Positions 24,437 through 33,014 are shown, counted from the first letter of the stretch. The stretch is DNA of 64,000 nucleotides from Nonomuraea thailandensis (GCF_024172165.1 NZ_JAMZEB010000002.1:2501501-2565500), one strand, 5' to 3'. Numbers and translations are program-made. The notes: generated by a model from the letters alone, not told the origin.

Positions 24437-24469
24437 CCGATTCAGCCCTTCCGCCGGACGCCGGATGCT
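24424..24469 (+). promoter_or_regulatory. LAL-type box and promoter of the secreted hydrolase operon
   Basis: On the plus strand TGCAGTCAACTGACCGATT (24424-24442), the reverse complement of the box seen at 12.7 and 21.8 kb (core GTCA-N2-TGAC, centre 24432.5). A -10-like GATGCT follows at 24464-24469, 31.5 bp away. The box overlaps the stop codon of the LAL gene. Confidence 0.6.
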
Positions 24470-24508
24470 CGTGCTGCCACTACGGCTCGACTTCCAAGGA
24501 GACCCGAC

Positions 24509-25369
24509 ATGACCGTCCGCCCCCAGTCCCGGACCCGCAGCGGATTCAGCCTCGCCGTCGCCGCCCTGACGCTGACGCTCGGCGTGAGCGCCACCGTCAC
24601 GCCCGCCTCCGCCGCCACCTCTGCCGCCACCTCCGCCGCCGTGACCTCCGCCGGTGCCAAGCCGACCGTGGTGCTCGTGCACGGCGCGTTCGCCGACGCC
24701 TCCGGCTTCAACGAGCTGATCACCCGGTTGCAGGGCGCCGGGTTCCCGGTGATCGCGCCGGCGAACCCGCTGCGGGACGTGGCGGGCGACGCCGCGTACG
24801 TCTCCAGCGTCCTGGACACCATCCCCGGCCCGATCATCCTGGTCGGGCACTCCTACGGCGGCATCGTCATCACCAACGCCGCCCGCGGCCACGACAACGT
24901 CAAGGCCCTGGTCTACCTGGGCGCCTTCGCGCCCGACAAGGGCGAGAGCGCCCTGAAGCTGGCCGGGCAGTTCCCCGGCAGCGAGCTGGGCCACGCGCTG
25001 CTGGCCCGCGACTACAAGCTGCCCGACGGCACCGTCGCCGGCACCGACGGCTACATCACCGCCGAGAAGTTCCGCGAGGTGTTCGCCGCCGACCTGCCCG
25101 CTTACAGGACCCGGGCGATGGCCGCCACCCAGCGGCCCGGCAGCGCCACCGGCCTGTCGGACGGCAGCGGAGAGCCCGCCTGGAAGAACATCCCGTCCTG
25201 GTACCTGATCCCCACCCAGGACAAGGTGATCCCGCCGGCCGCGCAGCGGTTCATGGCCAAGCGCGCCGGCAGCACGGTCAAGGAGATCCGCTCCTCCCAC
25301 GTCGTCATGACCTCCCACCCGGACGCCGCCGCCGCGGTCGTCCTGTCCGCCTACGCCGCCACCCGTTAA
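24509..25369 (+). CDS. Secreted alpha/beta hydrolase (EstC-like)
   Basis: A 286-residue hydrolase with a Sec signal peptide (basic start, hydrophobic core SLAVAALTLTLGVSATV, cleavage probable after TPASA near residue 35) and an Ala/Ser-rich linker. The catalytic domain has VHGAFADASGF (residues 57-67), nucleophile Ser115 in GHSYGG, Asp in PTQDKVIPP and His in SSHVVM. It is the exported relative of the cytoplasmic 225-residue hydrolase at 14 kb. The ATG has AAGGAG 7 nt upstream. It is first of a two-gene operon with another hydrolase 10 bp downstream, under a LAL box. It may act on an extracellular ester whose product enters the cell. Confidence 0.85.
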   Translation: MTVRPQSRTRSGFSLAVAALTLTLGVSATVTPASAATSAATSAAVTSAGAKPTVVLVHGAFADASGFNELITRLQGAGFPVIAPANPLRDVAGDAAYVSSVLDTIPGPIILVGHSYGGIVITNAARGHDNVKALVYLGAFAPDKGESALKLAGQFPGSELGHALLARDYKLPDGTVAGTDGYITAEKFREVFAADLPAYRTRAMAATQRPGSATGLSDGSGEPAWKNIPSWYLIPTQDKVIPPAAQRFMAKRAGSTVKEIRSSHVVMTSHPDAAAAVVLSAYAATR

Positions 25370-25379
25370 GGAGCTCGCC

Positions 25380-26177
25380 ATGAGACCCGACACCATCGTC
25401 CTGATCCACGGCTTCTGGGTCACTCCCCGCAGCTGGGAGCACTGGATCACCCGCTACCAGGCCAAGGGCTTCAAGGTCGTCGCCCCCGCCTACCCCGGCT
25501 TCGAGGTGGAGGTGGAGGCGCTCAACGCCGACCCCACCCCGATCGAGCAGGTCACCGTCCCGCAGATCATCGAGTCGCTGGAGACGCTGATCCGCGGCCT
25601 GGACACCCCGCCGATCATCATGGGCCACTCGGCCGGCGGCGTGTTCACCCAGATCCTGCTCGACCACGGCTACGGCGCCGCCGGGGTGGCCATCAACTCC
25701 GCCCCCACCGAAGGCGTCAAGATCATCCCGCTGTCGCAGATCAAGGCCACCTTCCCCGTGCTCAAGAACCCCGCCAACCGGCACCGGGCGGTCGGGCTCG
25801 ACTACGAGCACTGGCGCTACGCCTTCACCAACACCCTGCCCGAGGACCAGGCCCGCGCCACCTACGAGCGCTACCACATCCCCGCCTCCGGCAACATCTT
25901 CTGGGGCAGCGCCCTGGCCAACATCCACCCCGGCAAGGACGACAACTGGGTCGACTACCACAACGGCCTGCGCCCGCCGCTGCTGTTCGTTTCGGGCGAG
26001 AACGACAACCTCATGCCGCCCAGGATCCAGCGCTCGAACGCCAAGCACTACAAGGCGCCCGGCCTGGTGACCGAGGTGGTCGAGTACCCCGGCCGCTGCC
26101 ACCTGATGCCCGCGGAGCAGGGCTGGGAGGAGATCGCCGACCACGCCCTCGACTGGGCGCTCAAGCACGCCGGCTGA
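25380..26177 (+). CDS. Alpha/beta hydrolase, second gene of the LAL-controlled operon
   Basis: A 265-residue cytoplasmic hydrolase: LIHGFWVTPRSWEHW (residues 8-22), nucleophile Ser84 in GHSAGG, acid Asp in SGENDNLMPP and His in GRCHLMPAEQGW. This lysophospholipase-like group often works on unknown small esters. It has no signal peptide, in contrast to the gene 10 bp upstream, so the pair would act outside and inside the cell. AAGGAG lies 5 nt before the ATG. A strong hairpin terminator follows 6 bp after the stop. Confidence 0.85.
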   Translation: MRPDTIVLIHGFWVTPRSWEHWITRYQAKGFKVVAPAYPGFEVEVEALNADPTPIEQVTVPQIIESLETLIRGLDTPPIIMGHSAGGVFTQILLDHGYGAAGVAINSAPTEGVKIIPLSQIKATFPVLKNPANRHRAVGLDYEHWRYAFTNTLPEDQARATYERYHIPASGNIFWGSALANIHPGKDDNWVDYHNGLRPPLLFVSGENDNLMPPRIQRSNAKHYKAPGLVTEVVEYPGRCHLMPAEQGWEEIADHALDWALKHAG

Positions 26178-26183
26178 GCGAGC

Positions 26184-26215
26184 GGCCCGGCGCGGCGCCC
26201 CCGCCGCGCCGGGCC
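26184..26215 (+). terminator. Strong hairpin terminator of the hydrolase operon
   Basis: Perfect 14-bp arms GGCCCGGCGCGGCG (26184-26197) and CGCCGCGCCGGGCC (26202-26215) with loop CCCC, directly after the stop of the second hydrolase. No T-tract. Confidence 0.75.
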
Positions 26216-26324
26216 TCGGGAGCGGCGCCCCCGCCCGGCCCGGTCCGTGGCGGCGGGGGAGCGTGTGGTTGCATGATCCCCGCCGTCGCGTCGCCGTTCG
26301 TGGCGGCGGAAAGGACATGCCGCC

Positions 26325-28094
26325 GTGAAGCCCCCCTCCCACGTCTCCGCCCTGATCGACGGCGCCCATCCGGCCCGGTCCGTGGCCCGGCTGCTCGCCC
26401 GCCGGCCCGGCCGCATGTCGGCGGCGCTCCTGGCGTTCGCGTTGAAGGAGATCCCGCTCTGGTTCCTCCCGGTCATCACCGCCGCGATCATCGACGTCGT
26501 CGCCGGGCGCGGGTCCCTGACCTCCGTCCTGTGGTGGTTCGCGCTCGCGGCCGTCCTGCTGCTGCAGAACTATCCGAACCACATCCTGTACACGCGCAGC
26601 TTCATGACGGTCGTCCGCGACATCGGCGCCGACCTGCGCAACGCGCTGGCCGCGCGGCTGCAGAGCCTGTCGATCGGCTACCACACCCGCGTGAGCTCGT
26701 CGATCGTGCAGAACAAGGTGGTGCGCGACGTCGAGAACGTGGAGCTCGCGCTCCAGCAGGTGACCCACCCGCTGCTGTCGGCGACCATGGTGCTCATCGG
26801 CGCGGTCTCGATGACCGCGCTCGCCGTGCCGCAGTTCCTGCCCGTCTACGCGCTCACCGTCCCGATCGCCCTGGTGCTGCGCACCGCGCTGGGCCGGCGC
26901 TCGCGCCGCCGCAACGAGGCGCTGCGGCGCGAGATGGAGGGGCTGGCCGCCCGGGTCGGCGAGATGGCGTCGCTGATCCCCGTCACCCGCGCGCACGGCC
27001 TGGAGGAGACCGCGGTCACGCGCGTCGCCTACGGCGCCGACGGCGTCCGCAGGGCCGGCCTGCACCTGGACATGCTCAACGGGCACGTCGCCTCCCTGTC
27101 CTGGGTGACGATGCAGCTCCTCGGGGTCGGCTGCCTGGTGCTGGCCGCGGTGTTCTCCCTGACCGGCCTGCTGCCGATCACCGCGGGCGAGGTGGTGCTG
27201 CTGTCGAGCTACTTCGCGCTGCTCACGCAGGGGCTCACCCAGCTGCTCCTGCTGATCCCGGTCGCCGCGCGCGGCGTGGAGTCGATCCGGTCGATCGCCG
27301 AGGTCATCCAGGAGCCGGATCTGGAGCAGAACGAGGGCAAGCGGGTCGTCGGCGCCGTGGACGGCGCGATCCGGCTGGAGCGCGCCTCGCACCGCTACCC
27401 CGGAGCGGACGAGGACGCCCTGCACGGCATCGACCTCGACATCCCGTCGGGGACGACCGTCGCGTTCGTCGGCTCGTCAGGGTCGGGCAAGTCGACGCTG
27501 CTCAACCTGGTGCTCGGCTTCGTGCGGCCGACCGGCGGCCGCATCCTGCTCGACGGCGCCGACATCCAGGAGCTGGACCTGCGGACCGTCCGCCGCTTCG
27601 TCTCGGTCGTCCCGCAGGAGTCCGTGCTGTTCGAGGGCACCATCCGGGAGAACATCGCCTACGGGCTGCCGGAGGTCCCCGACGAGCGGATCGTCCAGGC
27701 GCTGCGCGACGCGAACGCGTGGGCGTTCGTCCAGGACCAGCCGGACGGCTGGGACACGGTCGTGGGGGAGCGGGGCGCGCGCCTGTCGGGCGGGCAGCGG
27801 CAGCGGCTCGCGATCGCCCGCGCGCTCGTCCGCGACCCGCGGATCCTGCTGCTGGACGAGGCCACGTCCGCACTGGATTCGGAGTCCGAGGAGCTGGTCA
27901 AGGACGCGCTCGCCCGCCTGATGAGGGGGCGGACGACCCTCGTGGTGGCGCACCGGCTGTCCACCGTGCGGCAGGCCGACCGGATCGTCGTGCTCGACCG
28001 CGGCCGCGTCGTCGAGCAGGGCACGCACGACGAGCTCCTGACGGCCGGCGGCCGGTACGCCCAGCTCCACCTCACGCAGGCCGGCCGCTCCTGA
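26325..28094 (+). CDS. ABC transporter, fused permease and ATPase (exporter type)
   Basis: A 589-residue half-transporter. Residues about 30-310 form the six-helix exporter domain; residues 345-580 form the ATPase with Walker A GSSGSGKST (about 383-391), LSGGQRQRLAIARAL (from 488), Walker B RILLLDEATSALD (about 505-517) and the H-loop VVAHRLS. It should work as a homodimer exporting a lipid, peptide or drug. The GTG at 26325 has GGAAAGGA about 9 nt upstream. It is monocistronic as far as can be seen and is convergent with the TOPRIM gene. No substrate gene is adjacent. Confidence 0.9.
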   Translation: MKPPSHVSALIDGAHPARSVARLLARRPGRMSAALLAFALKEIPLWFLPVITAAIIDVVAGRGSLTSVLWWFALAAVLLLQNYPNHILYTRSFMTVVRDIGADLRNALAARLQSLSIGYHTRVSSSIVQNKVVRDVENVELALQQVTHPLLSATMVLIGAVSMTALAVPQFLPVYALTVPIALVLRTALGRRSRRRNEALRREMEGLAARVGEMASLIPVTRAHGLEETAVTRVAYGADGVRRAGLHLDMLNGHVASLSWVTMQLLGVGCLVLAAVFSLTGLLPITAGEVVLLSSYFALLTQGLTQLLLLIPVAARGVESIRSIAEVIQEPDLEQNEGKRVVGAVDGAIRLERASHRYPGADEDALHGIDLDIPSGTTVAFVGSSGSGKSTLLNLVLGFVRPTGGRILLDGADIQELDLRTVRRFVSVVPQESVLFEGTIRENIAYGLPEVPDERIVQALRDANAWAFVQDQPDGWDTVVGERGARLSGGQRQRLAIARALVRDPRILLLDEATSALDSESEELVKDALARLMRGRTTLVVAHRLSTVRQADRIVVLDRGRVVEQGTHDELLTAGGRYAQLHLTQAGRS

Positions 28095-28109
28095 CCCGCG
28101 GGCCGGGCC

Positions 28110-28688
28110 TCATCCTCCCGGGCCGTCCAGCAGGTGGGCCAGCAGCATGTCCAGCGGACGCGGCACCCGATCGAGATCGAGTGCCGCGACCAGCAGGCTC
28201 GAGTAACGGATCTTCCGCCCGCTGCCCGCTCCCATGAACCGGCGCAACTGGTCGTGAGAGGCCCTTCCGCGCCACGCGGGCTGCATCTGCATCGTGCGGA
28301 AGGAGCCGAGCTCGCCCTCGGCGTCGACGACGCGCTCGACCGCGGCGGTGCCGAGGGCACGGATCAGCTCGTCCTCCAGGTCGGCGACGCACACGAAGAA
28401 CCCGAGCGTCTCCAGGTCGCCCGGGCCCAGGCCGGAGCCGAGCCCGGCGCGCTCCAGGGCCCTGCGGAAGTCGACTTCCTCCCGGGCGTCGCACAGGCCG
28501 GCCAGCCGCAGCCGGCGGCCGGAGGGGCCGAGCTCGCCGACGTACGTCCCGATGTTGGTGGCGCCGCCCATCGACACGAGGGAGATGCCCTCGGCGGCCA
28601 GGTCAACGCCCCGGCGCTGGGCCAGCGTCTCGATGGCCGACTTGTCGCTGGCTCCCTCGACCAGGACCACGGTTCGCGGGTCGATCAC
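28110..28688 (-). CDS. Stand-alone TOPRIM domain protein (OLD-nuclease-like)
   Basis: A 192-residue protein with TOPRIM motifs: VVLVEGASDKSAIETLA (conserved Glu, residues about 7-23), LVSMGGATNIGTYV and LAGLCDAREEVDFR (the acidic DxD-like part reads D-A-R-E). This is the TOPRIM half of OLD-family ATP-dependent nucleases without the ATPase half. Such lone proteins are common in actinomycetes and of unknown function. The GTG at 28688 (IDPRTVVLVEG) has GAGG 8 nt upstream and is preferred over the GTG at 28706. It is convergent with the ABC exporter. Partnering with an ATPase elsewhere is possible. Confidence 0.7.
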   Translation of the reverse strand: MIDPRTVVLVEGASDKSAIETLAQRRGVDLAAEGISLVSMGGATNIGTYVGELGPSGRRLRLAGLCDAREEVDFRRALERAGLGSGLGPGDLETLGFFVCVADLEDELIRALGTAAVERVVDAEGELGSFRTMQMQPAWRGRASHDQLRRFMGAGSGRKIRYSSLLVAALDLDRVPRPLDMLLAHLLDGPGG

Positions 28689-28771
28689 GAGTCCAGCCTC
28701 GCACACCGGGCTGAACGGTCATGCGCGTGCCCCCCGCCGCCGGGCGAGGCCCGCGCGAAGGCGCAGGAAAG

Positions 28772-29740
28772 TCAGGTCAGGCCGGCCCAGGGAGCCGGTG
28801 GAGCCGAGGCGAAGAAGCGCAGCAGGCCCAGGAGCCGGGCGGCCGGAGGGGCGGTCCAGTGGCGTTCGCCCGGGCGCGGCGCCGGAGCGGCCAGGCGGCC
28901 CAGCGCCCAGGTGAGGTGGAACCAGAGCACCCGGGCCTCCCAGTCCGGCGCGTCCGCCGGGGTCTCCTCCCGGTAGCCGCCGAGCATGGCGGGCACGCAT
29001 TCGAGCGGCATCTTGGCGAAATCGGAGGCGGGGTCGGCGAAGGCGGCGTCGCCCCAGTCCACGATCCCGCCGAGCCGGGCCGTCTCCGGGAGGACGAGCA
29101 GGTTCTGCGGCGCGATGTCGCCGTGGACCAGGACCAGCGGCGGGCTCGCCGGCAGGTGCGCCGAGAGGCGGTCGAACCAGCCGCCGAGCCACCGGCCGGC
29201 CTCTTCGTCGATCCACCCTTCCTTGACCAGCCGGCCGGTGAGCGCCCACGGGTCCACGCCGCCGCCGTCCACCGGGACGCCGGCCAGGGCCGGCGAGGCC
29301 GGTGCGGCCGATGCGGTCTGCGGTCCCGGCGGTGTCGGCGGGGCGCTCCGGGCCACCCGGTGCAGCCTGCCCAGCTCCCGCCCCACCTCCCGGAGCACCC
29401 GCGCCATGCCGGCCGCCCGCGGGTCGAGACGGGCCAGATCCACCCCGCGCGTCCGGGTGAGCACCATGTACGGCACGCCCACCTCCGACCCGCCGCCGTC
29501 GAAGGCGACGACCTCCGCGGTGCGCACCCCGGCCCGCAGCGCGACCGGGATGACCGCGGCCTCCTTGAGCAGGTCCGGCAGGAACCGCTCGGTCCGCGGG
29601 ACGCGCAGGACCAGGTCGTCCCCGAGCAGGAAGGCCCGGTTGGCCACCCCCTCGGGCAGGGGCCGCACCCGCCCGGCGGCGACGCCGTGCCGGGCGGCGA
29701 CGGCGGCCAGCATCGCGTCGCTCGTCTCGTACTCAAGCAT
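28772..29740 (-). CDS. Aminoglycoside phosphotransferase (APH)-family kinase
   Basis: A 322-residue kinase-like protein: N-lobe with RVPRTERFLPDLLKEAAV (lysine-glutamate region), catalytic loop VLVHGDIAPQNLLV (Asp and Asn of HGDxxxxN) and metal-binding DWGDAAFADPASDFA. The fold phosphorylates hydroxyl groups of antibiotics or small metabolites. The low-complexity Pro/Ala insert near residues 133-155 is unusual. Whether it gives antibiotic resistance cannot be said. The ATG at 29740 has no clear ribosome site. It lies 42 bp downstream of the asparagine synthetase gene on the same strand and may be co-transcribed. Confidence 0.8.
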   Translation of the reverse strand: MLEYETSDAMLAAVAARHGVAAGRVRPLPEGVANRAFLLGDDLVLRVPRTERFLPDLLKEAAVIPVALRAGVRTAEVVAFDGGGSEVGVPYMVLTRTRGVDLARLDPRAAGMARVLREVGRELGRLHRVARSAPPTPPGPQTASAAPASPALAGVPVDGGGVDPWALTGRLVKEGWIDEEAGRWLGGWFDRLSAHLPASPPLVLVHGDIAPQNLLVLPETARLGGIVDWGDAAFADPASDFAKMPLECVPAMLGGYREETPADAPDWEARVLWFHLTWALGRLAAPAPRPGERHWTAPPAARLLGLLRFFASAPPAPWAGLT

Positions 29741-29782
29741 GATCGAGATGCTGGCACGGAAGCCTGGGCGCCGTCGCGCCCC

Positions 29783-31621
29783 TTAGATCGCGAGCTCGAT
29801 CCTGTACTGCCGCAACCACCGGTCGAGCTGCAGGAACCGCTCCAGCACGGCCCGGCTCGCCGGGGACGGCGGCCCGGTGACGATCTCGCGGGCCTTGTCC
29901 CAGTCGACCAGCGCGGCGGCCGGCGAGTCCGTGTGCCGGAGCAGCGTGGCCGCCCGCTCGCGCAGGGCCCGGTCGTAGGCGGGATCCTGGGTGGCCGGGT
30001 ACGGGCTCTTGACCCGCTGAAGGATGCTGTCGGGCAGCAGGTCCGCCGCGGCGGCCCGGAGCAGGCTCTTCTCCCGGCCGTCGAACGTCTTGATCGCCCA
30101 GGGCACGTTGAAGACGTACTCCACGAGGCGGTGGTCGCAGAACGGCACCCGCACCTCCAGCCCCACCGCCATGCTCATCCGGTCCTTGCGGTCCAGCAGG
30201 ATCTGCACGAACCGGGTCAGATGCAGGTAGCTGATCTCCCGCATGCGCCGCTCGTGCCCGCTCTCGCCCGGCAGCAGCGGCACCTCGGCCAGGGCCTGCC
30301 GGTAGCGTTCGGCCCGGTAGCCGGGCAGGTCCACGAGCCGCGCCAGGTCGTCCTTCAGCAGCCGCTCCGCGCCGAGGTGGGCGGCGCCGGCGGGCGAGGC
30401 CAGCCACGGGAAGGTGCCGGCTTCGACCGCCTCCGGGTCGTGGAACCACCGGTAGCCGCCGAACACCTCGTCCGCCGACTCGCCCGACAGCGCCACCGTG
30501 GAGTGCCCGCGGATCGCCTTGAACAGCAGGTAGAGCGAGCTGTCCATGTCGCCGATGCCCATCGGCAGGTCGCGGGCCCGCAGCACGGCCGCGCGCACCT
30601 CCGGGTCCATCAGCTCGCCCGAGTCCAGCACGATGTCGGTGTGGTCGGCGCCGGCGTGGCGGGCGAGCTGGTGCACGTACGGGGCGTCCGGGGTGGAGCG
30701 GGTGAGATCCGGCTTGAAGTTCTCGGTGTAGCCGGCGAAGTCCACCGAGAACGAGCGCACCGTGCCGAGGCCCTGCTCGCGCAGCAGCTTGGCGGCCAGG
30801 GCGGTGACCATGCTGGAGTCCAGGCCGCCCGACAGCAGGGAGCACAGGGGCACGTCGCTGATGAGCTGGCGGGCGACGATGTCGTCGAGCAGGCCGCGCA
30901 CGGCCTTGACGGTCGAGCCCACGTCGTCCGGGTGCTCGTGGGACTCGAGCTGCCAGTAGCGGCGCTTGGTGACGCCCTCCCTGGTCACGGTGACGGTCTG
31001 GCCGGGGCGCACCTCGTGCACGCCGGCGAGGACGCCGTGCTCCGGCGTCTTGACGAACGCCAGCAGTTCGCGCAGCCCGTCGGCGTCGAGCACGCGGCGG
31101 GCGAGCGGGTTGGCCAGGATCGCCTTGGGCTCGGAGCCGAACAGCACGCCGTGAGGGGTGGGGTAGTAGTACAGCGGCTTGATGCCCATGCGGTCGCGGA
31201 CCAGGAGCAGGCGCTCGGAGCGGGCGTCCCAGACGGCGAAGGCGTACATGCCGTTGAGGTGCCCGGCCAGCTCCTCACCCCATTCGAGGTAGGCGCGCAG
31301 CACCACCTCGGTGTCGCTGCGGGTGCGGAAGCGGTGGCCGAGGCCGGACAGCTCCGCGCGCAGCTCCTCGAAGTTGTACACCTCGCCGCTGTAGGTGAGG
31401 ACGGCCGGCTCGCGCCCCTCCTCCTCGGCGACCATCGGCTGACGGCCGCCGGCGAGGTCGATGATGGCGAGCCTGCGGTGCCCGATGGCGGCGTGCCGGG
31501 CCGTCCAGAGGCCCTCGTCGTCGGGGCCGCGGCAGGCCATGGTGTCGGTCATGTCCTGCGCGATCCCGCGTTCCTCCCGCAGGTCCCGCTCGAAGTCCAC
31601 CCATCCGGTGATGCCGCACAT
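29783..31621 (-). CDS. asnB: Asparagine synthetase (glutamine-hydrolysing), AsnB type
   Basis: A 612-residue class II glutamine amidotransferase: Cys2 nucleophile in MCGITGW, the glutaminase segment TYSGEVYNFEELR (residues 76-88), SDTE, and the C-terminal ATP-pyrophosphatase loop LLSGGLDSS (262-270). It converts aspartate, glutamine and ATP to asparagine. The oxyanion residue is Ser in YSGE where the E. coli type has Asn, a variant found in actinobacterial members. It could be the housekeeping enzyme or a paralogue for a specialised pathway. The ATG at 31621 is fixed by the need for an N-terminal Cys after Met. GGGGGAA lies 7 nt upstream. Confidence 0.9.
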   Translation of the reverse strand: MCGITGWVDFERDLREERGIAQDMTDTMACRGPDDEGLWTARHAAIGHRRLAIIDLAGGRQPMVAEEEGREPAVLTYSGEVYNFEELRAELSGLGHRFRTRSDTEVVLRAYLEWGEELAGHLNGMYAFAVWDARSERLLLVRDRMGIKPLYYYPTPHGVLFGSEPKAILANPLARRVLDADGLRELLAFVKTPEHGVLAGVHEVRPGQTVTVTREGVTKRRYWQLESHEHPDDVGSTVKAVRGLLDDIVARQLISDVPLCSLLSGGLDSSMVTALAAKLLREQGLGTVRSFSVDFAGYTENFKPDLTRSTPDAPYVHQLARHAGADHTDIVLDSGELMDPEVRAAVLRARDLPMGIGDMDSSLYLLFKAIRGHSTVALSGESADEVFGGYRWFHDPEAVEAGTFPWLASPAGAAHLGAERLLKDDLARLVDLPGYRAERYRQALAEVPLLPGESGHERRMREISYLHLTRFVQILLDRKDRMSMAVGLEVRVPFCDHRLVEYVFNVPWAIKTFDGREKSLLRAAAADLLPDSILQRVKSPYPATQDPAYDRALRERAATLLRHTDSPAAALVDWDKAREIVTGPPSPASRAVLERFLQLDRWLRQYRIELAI

Positions 31622-31696
31622 GCCGGTTCCCCCCGTCCCGAGAACCGTAGTCGTGCCCACTGCCGGGTAGATCGTTCTCAAGCCGGGGTGAAGGTC

Positions 31697-32254
31697 TCAG
31701 GAACGAGCCCTGGCCAGGGCCTTCTCGAGCTCCTTCTTGCTCATGCGGGACCGGCCGGGGATGTCGGCCTCGCGGGCCCGCTCGTACAGCTCCGTCTTGG
31801 TGAGGTGGCCGCCGCCGGAGGCCGCACGGGCCTTCCAGGTCAGCGCGCGCAGCTCCTGCTGCCGGCGTTGCCGGAACGTCCTGCCGAGGTCGCGCAGCTC
31901 CCGTTCGCTCGTCGTACGGGCCAGCAGCGGCAGGAGCGTGCTCTCCTCCTCCTGCACGTGGTGGCTCACCGAGACGGCCAGCAGCGCGTGGGCGCCGGCG
32001 AACTCCGTGCCGCCCGGCTCGGCCCGCTTGAGGCTGTCCAGCAGCACCTCGGCCTCCTTGTGCTGCTCCAGGCCGTGATGGGCGTCGAGGCGGGGGTAGA
32101 TGACGTCCTCCTCGGCCCGGGCGTGCGCGGTGAGCAGGGCGTGCAGCGCGGCCACGATGGCCCGCGGGTCGCCTCTGCCGCTGCTCAGCTTGGCGAACAG
32201 CTCCTCCACCTTGCGGTGGTCGGCCTTGATGAGGGTGATGACGTCGGCTGCCAT
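31697..32254 (-). CDS. Hemerythrin HHE protein with C-terminal Rho_N/SAP-like tail
   Basis: A 185-residue protein. Residues 1-125 form a hemerythrin-like four-helix domain with the expected histidines and carboxylates: IKADHRKVEELF, HARAEEDVIYPRLDAHHG, and HHVQEEESTLLPLL. Residues 148-185 add a small helical motif KTELYERAREADIPGRSRMS followed by KKELEKAL, as in Rho_N or SAP-like nucleic-acid-binding tails. It probably binds a di-iron centre and senses or stores oxygen, NO or iron. The tail could bring it to DNA or RNA, which is inference. It stands alone between asparagine synthetase and an ABC pair. Confidence 0.85.
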   Translation of the reverse strand: MAADVITLIKADHRKVEELFAKLSSGRGDPRAIVAALHALLTAHARAEEDVIYPRLDAHHGLEQHKEAEVLLDSLKRAEPGGTEFAGAHALLAVSVSHHVQEEESTLLPLLARTTSERELRDLGRTFRQRRQQELRALTWKARAASGGGHLTKTELYERAREADIPGRSRMSKKELEKALARARS

Positions 32255-32327
32255 GGCGGCTCGCTACCCTGCTCGCGCGCAGCCAAGCGCGGCGGTCCGG
32301 CCTGGGTTTCACGGGCCGCGGCGCCCT

Positions 32328-33014
32328 TCAGGCGCGCCGCCTGATCGCCAGCAGGGCCGCGCCGGCCAGGAGCAGCGTGAGGACGAGGTAGGCGGCCGTC
32401 TCGACCCACTGCGCCGGCCAGTAGGGCAGCCCGAGGCGGCCCCGCAGCGCCCGCCCCGCGAGCTGGCCGAGGCCGACCAGCAGGACCGACAGCGGCATGG
32501 CGATGCGGGTGTGCCTGGTCACGGCGCCGGCCGCGACGCCGAGCAGCAGGGCGAACAGCACCCGGGCGAACGGCACCGCACCGTGGCTCTCGTAGTACGG
32601 CCAGGCCATCGGATCGCCCGGCGCGGCGGGCACCACCCAGGCCAGCAGGGCGGCCGGCGCCGCCGCCGCTGCCAGGCCGCCGGCGACCGGGACGGCCACC
32701 GCCGCGGCCAGCCAGCGGCCGCGCGTCAGGCTCTGCGTCCAGGCGAGTTTGTACGTCCCCGTCTCGAACTCGCGGGAGATCAGCGGCGCGCCCCACACCA
32801 GGCAGATCGCCCCGGGCAGGAGGCCGGCCAGGTGCTGGGTCAGCCCGGACAGCCCTGGCTCCGCCCGTTCCGCGGCGGCGGCCAGGCCGTACATCAGCAC
32901 GACGGCGGCGATCGCGGCGGCCTGGGCGCGCTGCCCCCGCCAGGCCGCCCACAGCGGCCCCGCGACCGGCCCCACCATCGGCCCGGTGGTCGGCCTGGTC
33001 GTCGGCCCGGTCAT
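32328..33014 (-). CDS. ABC transporter permease
   Basis: A 228-residue membrane protein with about six hydrophobic segments. The N-terminus is a Pro/Thr/Gly repeat (MTGPTTRPTTGPMVGPVAGP), followed by AAWRGQRAQAAAIAAVVLMY and the motif ISREFETGTYKLAWTQS typical of ABC-2 subfamily permeases next to small ATPases. Its ATG overlaps the stop of the ATPase gene (ATGA), so the two subunits are co-translated. The substrate is unknown; such pairs often export antimicrobials or are controlled by a GntR regulator, which is not present here. Confidence 0.8.
   Translation of the reverse strand: MTGPTTRPTTGPMVGPVAGPLWAAWRGQRAQAAAIAAVVLMYGLAAAAERAEPGLSGLTQHLAGLLPGAICLVWGAPLISREFETGTYKLAWTQSLTRGRWLAAAVAVPVAGGLAAAAAPAALLAWVVPAAPGDPMAWPYYESHGAVPFARVLFALLLGVAAGAVTRHTRIAMPLSVLLVGLGQLAGRALRGRLGLPYWPAQWVETAAYLVLTLLLAGAALLAIRRRA

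Noticed and set aside
22079..25450. A 1123-codon open frame on the minus strand opposite the second LAL regulator and the hydrolases
   Set aside because: Its translation is low-complexity G/A/R/Q/V sequence without any domain, while the plus strand has clear genes with ribosome sites. It is the usual antisense open frame of very GC-rich DNA.
26317..26328. Three-codon frame ATG CCG CCG TGA overlapping the GTG start of the ABC exporter
   Set aside because: Probably chance; the ribosome site AAAGGA fits the GTG start equally well and no function can be argued from three codons.
28772..29740. APH-family gene as an antibiotic resistance determinant
   Set aside because: The family includes many kinases for other small molecules and the sequence gives no hint of an aminoglycoside or macrolide substrate.
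28721..32344. A 1207-codon open frame on the plus strand opposite the APH-type kinase, asparagine synthetase and hemerythrin genes
   Set aside because: No domain or start signal is seen and the three opposing genes are well supported.
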